From NCBI RefSeq assembly GCF_900167135.1, contig NZ_FUWZ01000001.1, positions 2,218,336 through 2,282,335 on the forward strand: a DNA stretch of 64,000 nt. The letters run 5' to 3'. Below are positions 55,354 to 63,755 of the stretch, piece by piece. The position numbers were made by a program, and so were the translations under genes. The notes beneath the pieces were generated by a model that worked only from the letters and a program-made list of their open reading frames with translations, ran no database searches and was not told the origin of the DNA. This DNA comes from Chitinophaga eiseniae. GTDB lineage: Bacteria; Bacteroidota; Bacteroidia; Chitinophagales; Chitinophagaceae. Within the stretch, counting starts at the first letter, position 1; each line of letters opens with the position of its first letter.

Positions 55354-57078
55354 TTATTTTTTATCCGGGTTGGCCATCATAGCAGCCAGCCATTTGGATA
55401 TCATTAGCAGGATGATCGCTGCTACGCCTGCCATCACCACAAAAAGCAGGAAGAAGTCGTAAGCATTGTGTATGGCATATCCTGCAAAGCTAACCGTCCT
55501 GCCTTTTTCCGGGTAGAGGGTGCTCAGTACACCAGCAAACTTATTAGCTGCCGCTGTAGACAAAAACCAGACAGCCATCAGCAAAGAGGAGAATTTAAGC
55601 GGAGACAGTTTGTTGACCAGCGATAGTCCTATCGGCGAGAGACAGAACTCACCAAATGCATGCAGCGCGTACGTCACCGTGATCCAGATGATGCTTACTT
55701 TAGTGCCAGGCGCGATGTTCCTTACGCCGAAAGCGATCCATAAATAGCCCAGCGACAGTAGCAGCAACCCGATCGCCATTTTCACCGGCGCGGTTGGTTC
55801 GTATTTCCCCAGCCGCGGCCACAGCCAGGCAAAGAAAGGGGCAAACAAAACGATATAGATAGAGCCGAGCGACAGAAAGAGGCTGGGCGGTATCTCTTCC
55901 AGCAGCAGCGTGCTTTTATGCTGCAGCAGCAACCAGGCGTTCACGCCGGCGATCCCCGCCGCGAAGAGCGATAGTAGTCCGTATACGGTGCCGCGCAAGA
56001 GGCGGTCTGCCGGTTGCGACAACTGTCTCCGCGTCTTCCGGAAAAGACGGTATAATACGTACAACAGTCCCGCGGACAGCAGCCGGAGCCCCCACACCGG
56101 AATTTGCAGGTGCAGCTGTCTGTCGGTTTGTTCATCGGTGAAAAAAGTCAGCGAGGCGCCTGTTTGTTCGAAGGCTGCCCAGAAGAAGATCACAAAAAAC
56201 GATACGATAAAAATGACTTTGATCCGCTGTTTTTCTATGTAGGTGAGCGTCCGGTCCCGGAAAATGGTAACGGCAATGAATATGACGGCGCCGAGCATCA
56301 GCCAGGAGAGGTAACCGATCACTTTTGCGTCGAGGTACAACAGGCCGATCATCAGCAGGGAGAAGAGTGCCAGTCCGCCCGTGATGACGGCCGGCTGCAG
56401 CGCTTTCGCCGGCACATGCTCCGGTGTCAGTCCCAGTACCTTACCCTCCGGCGATGTCACATACCGCCGATGGAACACCACCTGTACAACAACGCTGAGG
56501 ACCATACTGATGCCTCCCGCCAGGAATGCCCATTTGAAGTCTGCCGGATTGCCGGTATCGCCTGCCAGTCCGCATATGATAGGCCCCAGCGCCCCGCCGG
56601 TATTGATGCCCATGTAGAAAATGGTATAGGCCGTGTCTTTGCGCTTATCGCCGTCAGGATACAGTTGGCCTACAAGGGAGGAGATATTCGGTTTAAAGAA
56701 ACCATTGCCCGCGATCATGCAGCCGAGGCCGCTGAAAAATAATAACAACGAGACGGAGGTATAACGATGAAACAGCGAGGCGCTGACAAACAGGATCAGT
56801 TCTCCTGCCGCCATCACGATGCCGCCGGTGATGATGGAGCGTTTGTTGCCCCAGTAGCGGTCGGCGATGTAACCGCCCAATAAAGGGGTAAGGTAAATGA
56901 GACCGGTATAGCTGCCGTAGAGGTTCGCGGCAAACACTTTGCTGAACAGCAATGCTTTGGTCATGAACAGGATCAGCACGGCGCGCATGCCATAGTAGTT
57001 GAAGCGCTCCCACATCTCGGTGGCAAAGAGGATATAAAGGCCTTTGGGATGAGCCGCCGGCCGGGAGGTTTCGGGCAT
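55354..57078 (-). CDS. Proton-dependent oligopeptide transporter (POT/PTR family)
   Basis: A 574-aa inner membrane carrier of the POT family, which imports di- and tripeptides with protons. The family motif ERFNYYGMRAVL (residues about 24-35, the ExxERFxYYG helix-1 signature) is present, as are YGSYTGLIYLTPLLGGYIADRYWG, the second signature FYMGINTGGALGP and a C-terminal FCLSPIGLSLVNKLSP. About twelve to fourteen membrane helices can be traced. The length is somewhat above the minimum for the family, as in other Bacteroidota members. It is transcribed convergently with the second SusCD operon and has a very strong hairpin in its 5' leader. Next to a NamZ-like gene it may serve uptake of peptides, including peptidoglycan stem peptides, but this is speculation. 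Confidence 0.95.
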   Translation of the reverse strand: MPETSRPAAHPKGLYILFATEMWERFNYYGMRAVLILFMTKALLFSKVFAANLYGSYTGLIYLTPLLGGYIADRYWGNKRSIITGGIVMAAGELILFVSASLFHRYTSVSLLLFFSGLGCMIAGNGFFKPNISSLVGQLYPDGDKRKDTAYTIFYMGINTGGALGPIICGLAGDTGNPADFKWAFLAGGISMVLSVVVQVVFHRRYVTSPEGKVLGLTPEHVPAKALQPAVITGGLALFSLLMIGLLYLDAKVIGYLSWLMLGAVIFIAVTIFRDRTLTYIEKQRIKVIFIVSFFVIFFWAAFEQTGASLTFFTDEQTDRQLHLQIPVWGLRLLSAGLLYVLYRLFRKTRRQLSQPADRLLRGTVYGLLSLFAAGIAGVNAWLLLQHKSTLLLEEIPPSLFLSLGSIYIVLFAPFFAWLWPRLGKYEPTAPVKMAIGLLLLSLGYLWIAFGVRNIAPGTKVSIIWITVTYALHAFGEFCLSPIGLSLVNKLSPLKFSSLLMAVWFLSTAAANKFAGVLSTLYPEKGRTVSFAGYAIHNAYDFFLLFVVMAGVAAIILLMISKWLAAMMANPDKK

Positions 57079-57089
57079 AGTGCTGTTTT

Positions 57090-57123
57090 ATATTTGAAGG
57101 AGGTTGCGTCCTCCTTCAAATAT
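57090..57123 (-). promoter_or_regulatory. Perfect 14-bp hairpin in the leader of the peptide transporter gene
   Basis: ATATTTGAAGGAGG and its exact complement are separated by a 6-nt loop. On the mRNA the hairpin ends 11 bases before the AUG, so it could hinder ribosome access or act as an attenuator. The arms contain AAGGAGG and CCTCCTT, so a Shine-Dalgarno-like sequence is locked in the stem. Confidence 0.6.
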
Positions 57124-57480
57124 GCATTACTTTGCCTGATATAGCTTTGCAATAATTGACGGGATATGCCTTTATTTTAACCCTTATGGCTTGTTAAAAT
57201 AGTGGATCGGCCTCTCATTTCTGCAAGGTATTTAAGGAGTATACCGGGGTGAGTCCTTTCCGGTAGAAAACTTCGGCAAACGAACATCGGAGATCATGTT
57301 CCTGAACGTTTTCCCAAACGGGTACCCCCGGATCGCCGTCTTCATAACCCGGTCCGGTTTTATACCAGTTGACTTCAACACGAACAGCTGCATGTCAATA
57401 ATGCTGCATTACAAGTTAATTTTGATATTTTTATGTTTACCCGGACTTTATTTTCACGTAAAATGTGAATTCTCATAGCT
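57124..57480. other. Intergenic region between transporter and quinoprotein genes
   Basis: About 360 bases. It contains a coding-like minus-strand fragment (see 57215-57394) and must carry the promoters of both divergent genes. No clear -33/-7 pair stands out. The last 100 bases before the quinoprotein gene are AT-rich. Confidence 0.4.
57215..57394 (-). pseudogene. Possible remnant of a protein gene
   Basis: On the minus strand a 59-codon frame between two stops reads like real protein (AAVRVEVNWYKTGPGYEDGD, then VPVWENVQEHDLRCSFAEVFY) but has no start codon and a stop just before it. Its composition is balanced and soluble, unlike chance frames in this AT-rich gap. It may be the end of a decayed gene. 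I recognise no family. Confidence 0.3.
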
Positions 57481-59670
57481 ATGCATAATTCGGTAAAAAT
57501 GACCCATATTATCAACCGCGGAGAACTGTTGCTGCTGCTTTTTTTCATCTCCCTTTGCCATGCGTGTAATTCCGGCAACGCAAAACAATATGCCGACTGG
57601 AGGGTTACCGGGGGAAGCAAGGGTAATATCCGGTATTCCTCTTTAAATGAAATTGATACCAGTAATGTGGGTCAATTGGAGGTGGCATGGATATACTATT
57701 CGGAAAAACAAGATAGCAACCGGTATGGCTCCATGCAATGTAACCCGGTTATTGTGGATGATGTGCTGTACGGCGTATCTCCGAAATTGAAGCTGTTTGC
57801 CGTGGATGCGGCTACCGGAAAGGAGAAATGGTCATTTGACCCTGCCGATACGATCGCCAATAAAACCTGGCACCGGAACAGTGTTAATATGAACCGCGGC
57901 GTGGCTTACTGGGCCGACGGCGATGATAAAAGAATTATTTATACCGTGGGACCGGTTGCTTTTTGTGTCAATGCGCAAACAGGTAAACTGGTGACTTCAT
58001 TCGGGCGCGATGGTGGAATTGACCTGAGAAACGGGCTGGACAGAGATTCGTCAAAAGTGTTTGTTGCGCCTACGTCGCCGGTGATGGTTTACAAAGACCT
58101 CTTTTTCCTGAGCGGGCTTGTTGGAGAGGAAACGCCCGGGCATATAAGAGCATTTGATGTAAGAACAGGGAAGCAGCAATGGATTTTTCATACCATACCC
58201 TATCCCGGTGAGCCGGGGTATGACACCTGGGAAGACCCGGCAGCCTACAAACATATGGGGTCTACCAATAGCTGGTCAGGCTTCAGCCTGGATGAAAAAA
58301 GAGGAATACTGTTTGCTCCTACAGGCAATCCTTCCAGCGATTTTTATGGCGGGCAGCGAAGAGGAGCGGGATTGTACGGAAATTGCATACTGGCGCTTGA
58401 TGCCGCTACGGGGAAGTTACTGTGGCATTTTCAGACAGTGCACCACGATGTTTGGGATATGGACCTCTCTTCCCCACCTGTTCTGGTGACCATCAAAAAA
58501 GACGGGAAAGCAATAGATGCCGTGGTGCAATCAACCAAAACAGGGTTGCTCTTTATACTGGACCGGGAAACGGGCAAGCCCGTTTATCCCATAGAAGAAA
58601 GACCCGTAGATACCACGACAACACTGACAAAGGAGAAATTGTGGCCCACGCAGCCTTTTCCTGTATTGCCGAAACCTTTTGCCCGGCATACGCTGACAGA
58701 AGCGGACCTCAACCAACTGGTGGACGACTCCTCCTACCAGGATGTACTGAAACGTTTCAGAAGTTACCGTGCCGGATCTATTTACACGCCTCCCTCCAGG
58801 GAAGGAACAGTCGTGTTTCCCGGGTATGACGGCGGTGGTGAATGGGGCGGGCCGTCTGTAGATCCTGAAACCAATGTATTGTACGTTAATGCCAACGAAA
58901 TGGCATGGGTATTAAATATCGTTGACAACAACCCTCCCAAGGAACAGCAGAGGACTAAGCTGGAGGCCGGCGCAGCCATCTACAACCAGAATTGTATGGG
59001 ATGCCATGGGCCCGAACGGCTGGGAGGGGGCGACTACCCGTCTATCGTGGGAGTTGAAAAGAAATATAACTATTCCCGGTTCGTCGAATTATTGTCAACA
59101 GGAAGGAGAATGATGCCTGGATTCAATCATCTTGATACTTTGGAGAAAGATGCTTTGGCTGCCTTTATTCTTGATTTGAAACAACTGCAACCTCAGGAGT
59201 ACAAGGGAAAGAAGGAGAAACAGGACGCACCTCCACATTTGCTTTATGGATTTACAGGATACAATAAATTCCTGACAAAAGAAGGTTATCCGGCTGTCAG
59301 TCCGCCCTGGGGCACTTTAAACGCTATTGACCTGAATTCCGGCGAGTACCTGTGGAAAATTCCGTTTGGAGAATTTGAGGAACTGACAGAAAAAGGTATT
59401 CCGGAAACGGGCAGGGAAAACTACGGTGGTCCTGTTACAACGGCCGGAGGCGTTTTGTTTATCGGGGCTTCGGCGGATGGCTATATGAGGGCATACAATA
59501 AACGGACCGGCGCTTTGCTGTGGAAAACAAAACTTCCCGCCCCGGGCGTTGCCACCCCGGCGGTGTACGCCGTTAATGGAAAACAATATATGGTGATTGC
59601 CTGCGGAGGTTCCAAATGGGGAGGGAAATCATCTGATGCATATGTGGCTTTTGCATTACCGGCGAAATAG
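57481..59670 (+). CDS. PQQ-dependent dehydrogenase with inserted cytochrome c domain, lipoprotein
   Basis: A 729-aa predicted periplasmic or membrane-anchored quinoprotein that would oxidise sugars or alcohols and pass electrons to an on-board haem. A lipoprotein-type signal ends at Cys29 (ISLCHAC); ATG codons at 57481 and 57499 are both possible starts. The N-terminal propeller opens with the family segment DWRVTGGSKGNIRYSSL, followed by blade motifs (LFAVDAATGKEKWSF, LALDAATGKLLWHFQT, FILDRETGKPVYPI). A cytochrome c domain with the haem motif CMGCH (505-509) and probable Met ligand in RRMMPGF is inserted before the last blades (NAIDLNSGEYLWKIPFG, AYNKRTGALLWKTKLP). This order is usual for membrane glucose/alcohol-type quinoproteins. 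The substrate is not determined. No PQQ synthesis genes are in view. Confidence 0.92.
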   Translation: MHNSVKMTHIINRGELLLLLFFISLCHACNSGNAKQYADWRVTGGSKGNIRYSSLNEIDTSNVGQLEVAWIYYSEKQDSNRYGSMQCNPVIVDDVLYGVSPKLKLFAVDAATGKEKWSFDPADTIANKTWHRNSVNMNRGVAYWADGDDKRIIYTVGPVAFCVNAQTGKLVTSFGRDGGIDLRNGLDRDSSKVFVAPTSPVMVYKDLFFLSGLVGEETPGHIRAFDVRTGKQQWIFHTIPYPGEPGYDTWEDPAAYKHMGSTNSWSGFSLDEKRGILFAPTGNPSSDFYGGQRRGAGLYGNCILALDAATGKLLWHFQTVHHDVWDMDLSSPPVLVTIKKDGKAIDAVVQSTKTGLLFILDRETGKPVYPIEERPVDTTTTLTKEKLWPTQPFPVLPKPFARHTLTEADLNQLVDDSSYQDVLKRFRSYRAGSIYTPPSREGTVVFPGYDGGGEWGGPSVDPETNVLYVNANEMAWVLNIVDNNPPKEQQRTKLEAGAAIYNQNCMGCHGPERLGGGDYPSIVGVEKKYNYSRFVELLSTGRRMMPGFNHLDTLEKDALAAFILDLKQLQPQEYKGKKEKQDAPPHLLYGFTGYNKFLTKEGYPAVSPPWGTLNAIDLNSGEYLWKIPFGEFEELTEKGIPETGRENYGGPVTTAGGVLFIGASADGYMRAYNKRTGALLWKTKLPAPGVATPAVYAVNGKQYMVIACGGSKWGGKSSDAYVAFALPAK

Positions 59671-59760
59671 AATGGTGGATGGCCGCCGCGGTGAGATGCC
59701 CTGTTAGGGTAAATAAATATTTATTATTGTATGTTTGCCCGGCGATAATAAAAAATACCT

Positions 59761-60531
59761 ATGGGCATCATTTTGCTACAAATAACAGGCTATGGCTGGA
59801 CAGGCATTGCAATTATAGTTTTATCCATTCTTATAGCGATAAAGATACTGAAACGAAGCAACCGGCAAGGAAAGTCGGGCTGCATAGGCATTGGGTATGT
59901 GTCGTTGGTGGTATTCTGCCTGCTGACCTTTACGGTTAGCCTCGGAGGCATGTTAGGCGGGTTCATTTATAAAGCGGTGACGTTGCCCCGGTATGAGGCC
60001 AGGGTCATCAACTACACCAGCTTCGAGAGTAAAGACAGTAAGAACAGGCACAGGATCATGTACCGCGCCACCGTTACCTTTAATATGGCCGATGGTACGC
60101 CGGTAACGATGGAATCCGATGTGGCGTCTTCCGGCAAACCTGAAATAGGCGAGATGGTTACTGTGGGATATAAACCGGACATGGAGCGGGTAGAAGAACT
60201 TTCCTGGAGCAAATTCCTGCTGATGGGCGGAGCTTCCGTTATGTTGCTGGTCATAGGATATTTTGCGGTAGGCGGTGTTTTGTATGCGATGGGATACAAG
60301 ATGAAGCGGTACATGGGATTTGGAATGACGTTGTTGTTGTATTTCATTTTCCCGCTGGCTATGCTGTTCCTGTTTTGTGGGATGGGATATGCCCTTGTGC
60401 TTTATTTTATGGGACTGAAGCCTGATATGCCGGTATGGGCGGTAGCGATATGTATGTTCTTCTGCCTTGTACTGGCAGGCTCTTTCTTCGGGTATGCACG
60501 TATGCTGATAGACAGACGCGCGCGTCCTTAA
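59761..60531 (+). CDS. DUF3592-like membrane protein
   Basis: A 256-aa integral membrane protein. Two N-terminal helices (WTGIAIIVLSILIAI and VSLVVFCLLTFTVSLGGMLGGFI) are followed by a small extracytoplasmic or cytoplasmic beta domain (residues about 80-145: ARVINYTSFESKDSKNRHRI, then YRATVTFNMADGTPVT, then GEMVTVGYKPDMERVEEL). Three more helices end in DRRARP. The pattern of a strand-rich domain with a VxYxPxNPxxA-like turn between helices is that of DUF3592 proteins, of unknown function. It lies 90 bases after the quinoprotein gene and ends before a bidirectional terminator. It could be co-transcribed with the dehydrogenase, but nothing in the sequence links the two functionally. Confidence 0.75.
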   Translation: MGIILLQITGYGWTGIAIIVLSILIAIKILKRSNRQGKSGCIGIGYVSLVVFCLLTFTVSLGGMLGGFIYKAVTLPRYEARVINYTSFESKDSKNRHRIMYRATVTFNMADGTPVTMESDVASSGKPEIGEMVTVGYKPDMERVEELSWSKFLLMGGASVMLLVIGYFAVGGVLYAMGYKMKRYMGFGMTLLLYFIFPLAMLFLFCGMGYALVLYFMGLKPDMPVWAVAICMFFCLVLAGSFFGYARMLIDRRARP

Positions 60532-60540
60532 CCTGATAAG

Positions 60541-60578
60541 AAAAGCCCACTGTCGGCGTAAGCAGATGGTGGGCTTTT
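60541..60578. terminator. Bidirectional terminator between DUF3592-like and P47-like genes
   Basis: A perfect 10-bp stem (AAAAGCCCAC/GTGGGCTTTT) with an 18-nt loop, starting nine bases after one stop codon and ending six bases before the other. T-runs at both ends suit both directions. Confidence 0.85.
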
Positions 60579-60584
60579 TGGCAT

Positions 60585-61871
60585 TTATAACAAATTCCCC
60601 TGCATATAAAACCCCATGTTCAGCGATGCCGTCTGAATATCCAACCGTTCCGTTCCTGTCCACTGCACGGAGGTGGGCGGCTTCCGCGTGAGCGTAAGAT
60701 ACTGACTGACGTCCGCCGTCATGGACTGAGCGATACTGCTGCTGACAGTTTGCACGATGATCTCTGTGATGGCACGCGGCAGTAGTCCGAGGAACCACCA
60801 GTACCAGGGGATGTGTACGTCTTTGCGGTACGATGGATTGGGGTCGGGGAGGAAGTCCAGTGTTTTACGGTTGCTGTCGTAGATGGCCTGGTTCTTCGGG
60901 TCTATCCAGAAGCGCATATTGATACCGGCTTTCAGGTCACACGAGCCTTCGTAGTTGCTGAAAAGCCCGTCGCCCGTGGTGGTGAGCCGGAAGGAAGACA
61001 GGACCGGGTAGTAGGTGATAGCACCGGATTTCACACCATTCATGGGGATATCACGGGTGCTTTGCAGGTGGCCGGTAGCGGCGTTGTAAACGAAGTAGGC
61101 GGATGTGGCGCCGTTGCCAAATACGGCAGGCAATGCCGGCATCATCACATGCTTCAGGAAAAGTTCCCTGGAAATACCGAACGAGGCATCATAACCGGGA
61201 GATAGCAGCTGGCCGTCTACCTGTAGCGGCAGCTCGTTTATATTCCGGTCGGTGGTAACGCTGAGAATGGCCAGTGCGCCCGAAGCGTTGTGGCGGCTCA
61301 TATAGGCGTATGCGGAGCGAAAAGGCGTGAGCCAGTTGTTGGTCGACGGCGGTACGAGGTTGATCGTGGCGAAGACATAAGATATCTGCCGGGCGTTCTC
61401 CATGATGTAGTTCGATAGTGCTACCATCAGTATCGCATGTTGCGCGCTGTCCAGTTTGCCGTTGGGGTCATGGAACACCACGGGCGTGATGTTGCCTGGT
61501 TGCGGAGGATCGCCGATCTGCCCGACGCTCCGGATATCAAACTTTAGTTCCTCCGATGCGGCCTGCGCCTGTCCTGGAAGCATCGCGAGCTGTACGGCCA
61601 CTACCAGCGAGGTACCGGCCAGGTCGTACTCGGGATGGGTGTTGGTAAACGCGGCTTTCCCGTCGCTGATGCCCAGCTTAAGGTAAAGGATAGCGCCGGA
61701 GCCGCCCTGCACGATCTCCCAGTGGGAAAAGCGGCCCATGGCCCTTACGGGCAATTCAGTATTTTTTTGGGTATCGAACTGTAATATCAACTTTTCTTTA
61801 TTGGAAAGGAGGGAGGCGTTGATCTTGTCGATGGTCACCACATATACGGTGTCCCAGCCGAAGGTATTCAT
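60585..61871 (-). CDS. P47/TULIP-family protein (botulinum orfX-cluster P47 homologue)
   Basis: A 428-aa protein of the P47 (TULIP fold) family, best known from the orfX clusters beside botulinum and insecticidal neurotoxin genes. The match runs through the whole length: MNTFGWDTVYVV at the start, then WEIVQGGSGAILYLKL, RQISYVFATINLV, ALAILSVTTDRNINELPLQVDG and near the end NPSYRKDVHIPWYWW. These are the conserved blocks of P47 as I remember it. TULIP proteins bind lipids or other hydrophobic ligands in a tubular cavity; the role of P47 in toxin complexes is not settled. No signal peptide is present. It lies 60 bases after a second P47 gene, with a hairpin between. No toxin gene is visible nearby. 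Confidence 0.88.
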   Translation of the reverse strand: MNTFGWDTVYVVTIDKINASLLSNKEKLILQFDTQKNTELPVRAMGRFSHWEIVQGGSGAILYLKLGISDGKAAFTNTHPEYDLAGTSLVVAVQLAMLPGQAQAASEELKFDIRSVGQIGDPPQPGNITPVVFHDPNGKLDSAQHAILMVALSNYIMENARQISYVFATINLVPPSTNNWLTPFRSAYAYMSRHNASGALAILSVTTDRNINELPLQVDGQLLSPGYDASFGISRELFLKHVMMPALPAVFGNGATSAYFVYNAATGHLQSTRDIPMNGVKSGAITYYPVLSSFRLTTTGDGLFSNYEGSCDLKAGINMRFWIDPKNQAIYDSNRKTLDFLPDPNPSYRKDVHIPWYWWFLGLLPRAITEIIVQTVSSSIAQSMTADVSQYLTLTRKPPTSVQWTGTERLDIQTASLNMGFYMQGNLL

Positions 61872-61890
61872 GATAACAGGTTTTTAAAGC

Positions 61891-61919
61891 CACCCGGATA
61901 ACAGCCTGTCAGCCGGGTG
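61891..61919 (-). terminator. Hairpin between the two P47-like genes
   Basis: A 7-bp GC-rich stem (CACCCGG/CCGGGTG) with a 15-nt loop, followed on the minus strand by GCTTTAAAAA. It may partly end the first transcript and so set the ratio of the two P47 proteins. Confidence 0.4.
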
Positions 61920-61931
61920 ACGGTGAAGATA

Positions 61932-63473
61932 TCAGGAGGCGAGCATGCCGCCTATCTGCAGGGAGCCGTTCATCTCTGCTTTCGTAGGGGTGAAACCGGT
62001 AGAATCCGGCCATTTGATATCACCGGTGGCATCGACGATCATATCTCCGATGGAGGGGAGCACCTCTGCAGCTTTGCCTTGCACTACCTGTGCAATGATG
62101 GTGGGGATGGCGGCAATGATACCAACGATAATGGCTACGATGATATATGCGACCACTCTTTTGAAGGTTTCTTTGAGCATCATTTTGGCAACGCCGGCGG
62201 CACAACCGGTAATAGCGGCAATGATGGCGTCGGTAACGATGGCCCAGGTGGCAATTTCGTTCCAGGTGTTCATCTTGGGGATCCTGCTCTCTTCGAAGTC
62301 GAGTGTCTGTCCGCCGCCGTCAGGCTTGTTGACCAGCTTAATTTTATAGTACCCGGTGGTGAGGACAAACACATCTATTCCCAGGCCGACAGACACCTTT
62401 ATTTTGGAATTAATCTGCATTTCATCGCCCACGATCTGGTAGGTGAAATCCTGCAGGTAAGGCGTGTAGTTAATACCATTGATGTTGACAGGCTCCAGTT
62501 CTACATCTTCGCCTACTTTTTCAATCACCGTATTGTTTGCGCTGGGCTTGAAGTTGCCCTGGGCAGCTTTGGGGAAGGCAGTGCTCATGCCCGGCAGCAC
62601 CATGTTGTTGAGGAATTTTTTGCTGGAGATAAGCAGGGCGGAGTCGCAGCCTGCGGGGATGCTGGAAGGCGGCAGTTGGTTGCTGAGTCCTTCCGGGCTG
62701 TCGTGCGATGTCATGTTCAGCACGCCGAAATAGCTGGTCTCATCGGTAGCCCCGTTGAAATAAGCGTAACTGGTATAGGTGGGCTTCAGCCATTGGAAGG
62801 CGCCTTTTGACGCATTGGCGTTGATGTTCACCACGGTAAAAATGTAGGTGAACTGCGCGAGGTTTTTGTTGAGCCAGATAGCCAGCGCGCCTTTGAACAG
62901 GGCGTCTTGGGTGGGGGTAGCTTTACGGGTGCCATAGTCCATGTTCTGCACTACCACCGCCGGATCATCAGCGCTGCGGACGGAAGCGTCAGTTACGAGG
63001 TACTGCGGCTTGCCATTGTCGTCGGGTTTGCCGTTACCCCTGTCTCCCAGTGATTCAGGCGGTTGTGGCAGATAGGTGAGCTTAACAGAGATAGTAGCAT
63101 AGCCCTCAGCAAACTCTAACCGGTCGTTTTCGAAAACCATGTGTCCTTCGGGGATCGGCAGCTGCATAAACAAAATGGCCCCTGAGCCGCCACGTACCAG
63201 TTTCCAGGCGCCGAACTTACCGCCAAAGCTCCAGTTGGTGGATATCTGGTCGTGGAACTCTTTAGGGTACTTGGCGCTTTTTTCCATGGAGGCATTTACG
63301 ATCGGCATCCGGATGGAGTTGACCGTATCCCATCCCAGCGTATCCGCTTCGGCTGCCAATACCGCTTTGGGCAGGTTATACTTTTTTACAAAAATTTCAG
63401 GCTCGATCTCGTGGAGCTGCGGTACCTGAAAGGCCCGGAAGGTGGATAGGGCGGGTAATGTCTGTGTCGTCAT
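61932..63473 (-). CDS. P47/TULIP-family protein, longer paralogue
   Basis: A 513-aa P47-like protein, first gene of the pair. After about 40 extra residues it shows the family opening LGWDTVNSIRMPIVNASM, followed by FGAWKLVRGGSGAILFMQLPIPEG, LAQFTYIFTVVNINANAS, FGVLNMTSHDSPEGLSNQLPPSSIPAG and DLEPVNINGINYTPYLQDFTY. A C-terminal hydrophobic block (AIVTDAIIAAITGCAAGVAK, then VVAYIIVAIIVGIIAAIPTI, about residues 415-470) could be two membrane-inserting or amphipathic helices, unusual next to a soluble TULIP domain. The protein ends QIGGMLAS. No N-terminal signal peptide. Two P47-type genes in tandem recall orfX clusters, where several TULIP proteins act together. The family call is good, the function unknown. 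Confidence 0.86.
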   Translation of the reverse strand: MTTQTLPALSTFRAFQVPQLHEIEPEIFVKKYNLPKAVLAAEADTLGWDTVNSIRMPIVNASMEKSAKYPKEFHDQISTNWSFGGKFGAWKLVRGGSGAILFMQLPIPEGHMVFENDRLEFAEGYATISVKLTYLPQPPESLGDRGNGKPDDNGKPQYLVTDASVRSADDPAVVVQNMDYGTRKATPTQDALFKGALAIWLNKNLAQFTYIFTVVNINANASKGAFQWLKPTYTSYAYFNGATDETSYFGVLNMTSHDSPEGLSNQLPPSSIPAGCDSALLISSKKFLNNMVLPGMSTAFPKAAQGNFKPSANNTVIEKVGEDVELEPVNINGINYTPYLQDFTYQIVGDEMQINSKIKVSVGLGIDVFVLTTGYYKIKLVNKPDGGGQTLDFEESRIPKMNTWNEIATWAIVTDAIIAAITGCAAGVAKMMLKETFKRVVAYIIVAIIVGIIAAIPTIIAQVVQGKAAEVLPSIGDMIVDATGDIKWPDSTGFTPTKAEMNGSLQIGGMLAS

Positions 63474-63755
63474 AGTAATAGTTTTTATCGATGATTACCT
63501 ACTCTGTACGGTTTTCGGCTTCCCCGCAGTATGCATAAAGCATCCTGTTTTACACTGTAAAATTGCTTCGGATCGCAGACGATGGTAAGCGGAGAAATGA
63601 GTATTTTTGAAAACAGGTATTACTATCCGATTTGGAAAAAGAAGCAGGTATTTATACCTGTTTTTGCGCAGCCGGTGCGTCAGCAGCCTGCTTTTGTAAT
63701 TACATTGCAGTCGTTTGTATGTACAGATAACATCACCCAAAATAAATCCTATAAA
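63474..63755. other. Divergent intergenic region before the P47 pair
   Basis: 282 bases with no gene. It should carry the promoters for the P47 pair (minus) and the partial lipoprotein gene (plus). No clear promoter elements or repeats stand out. Confidence 0.4.
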
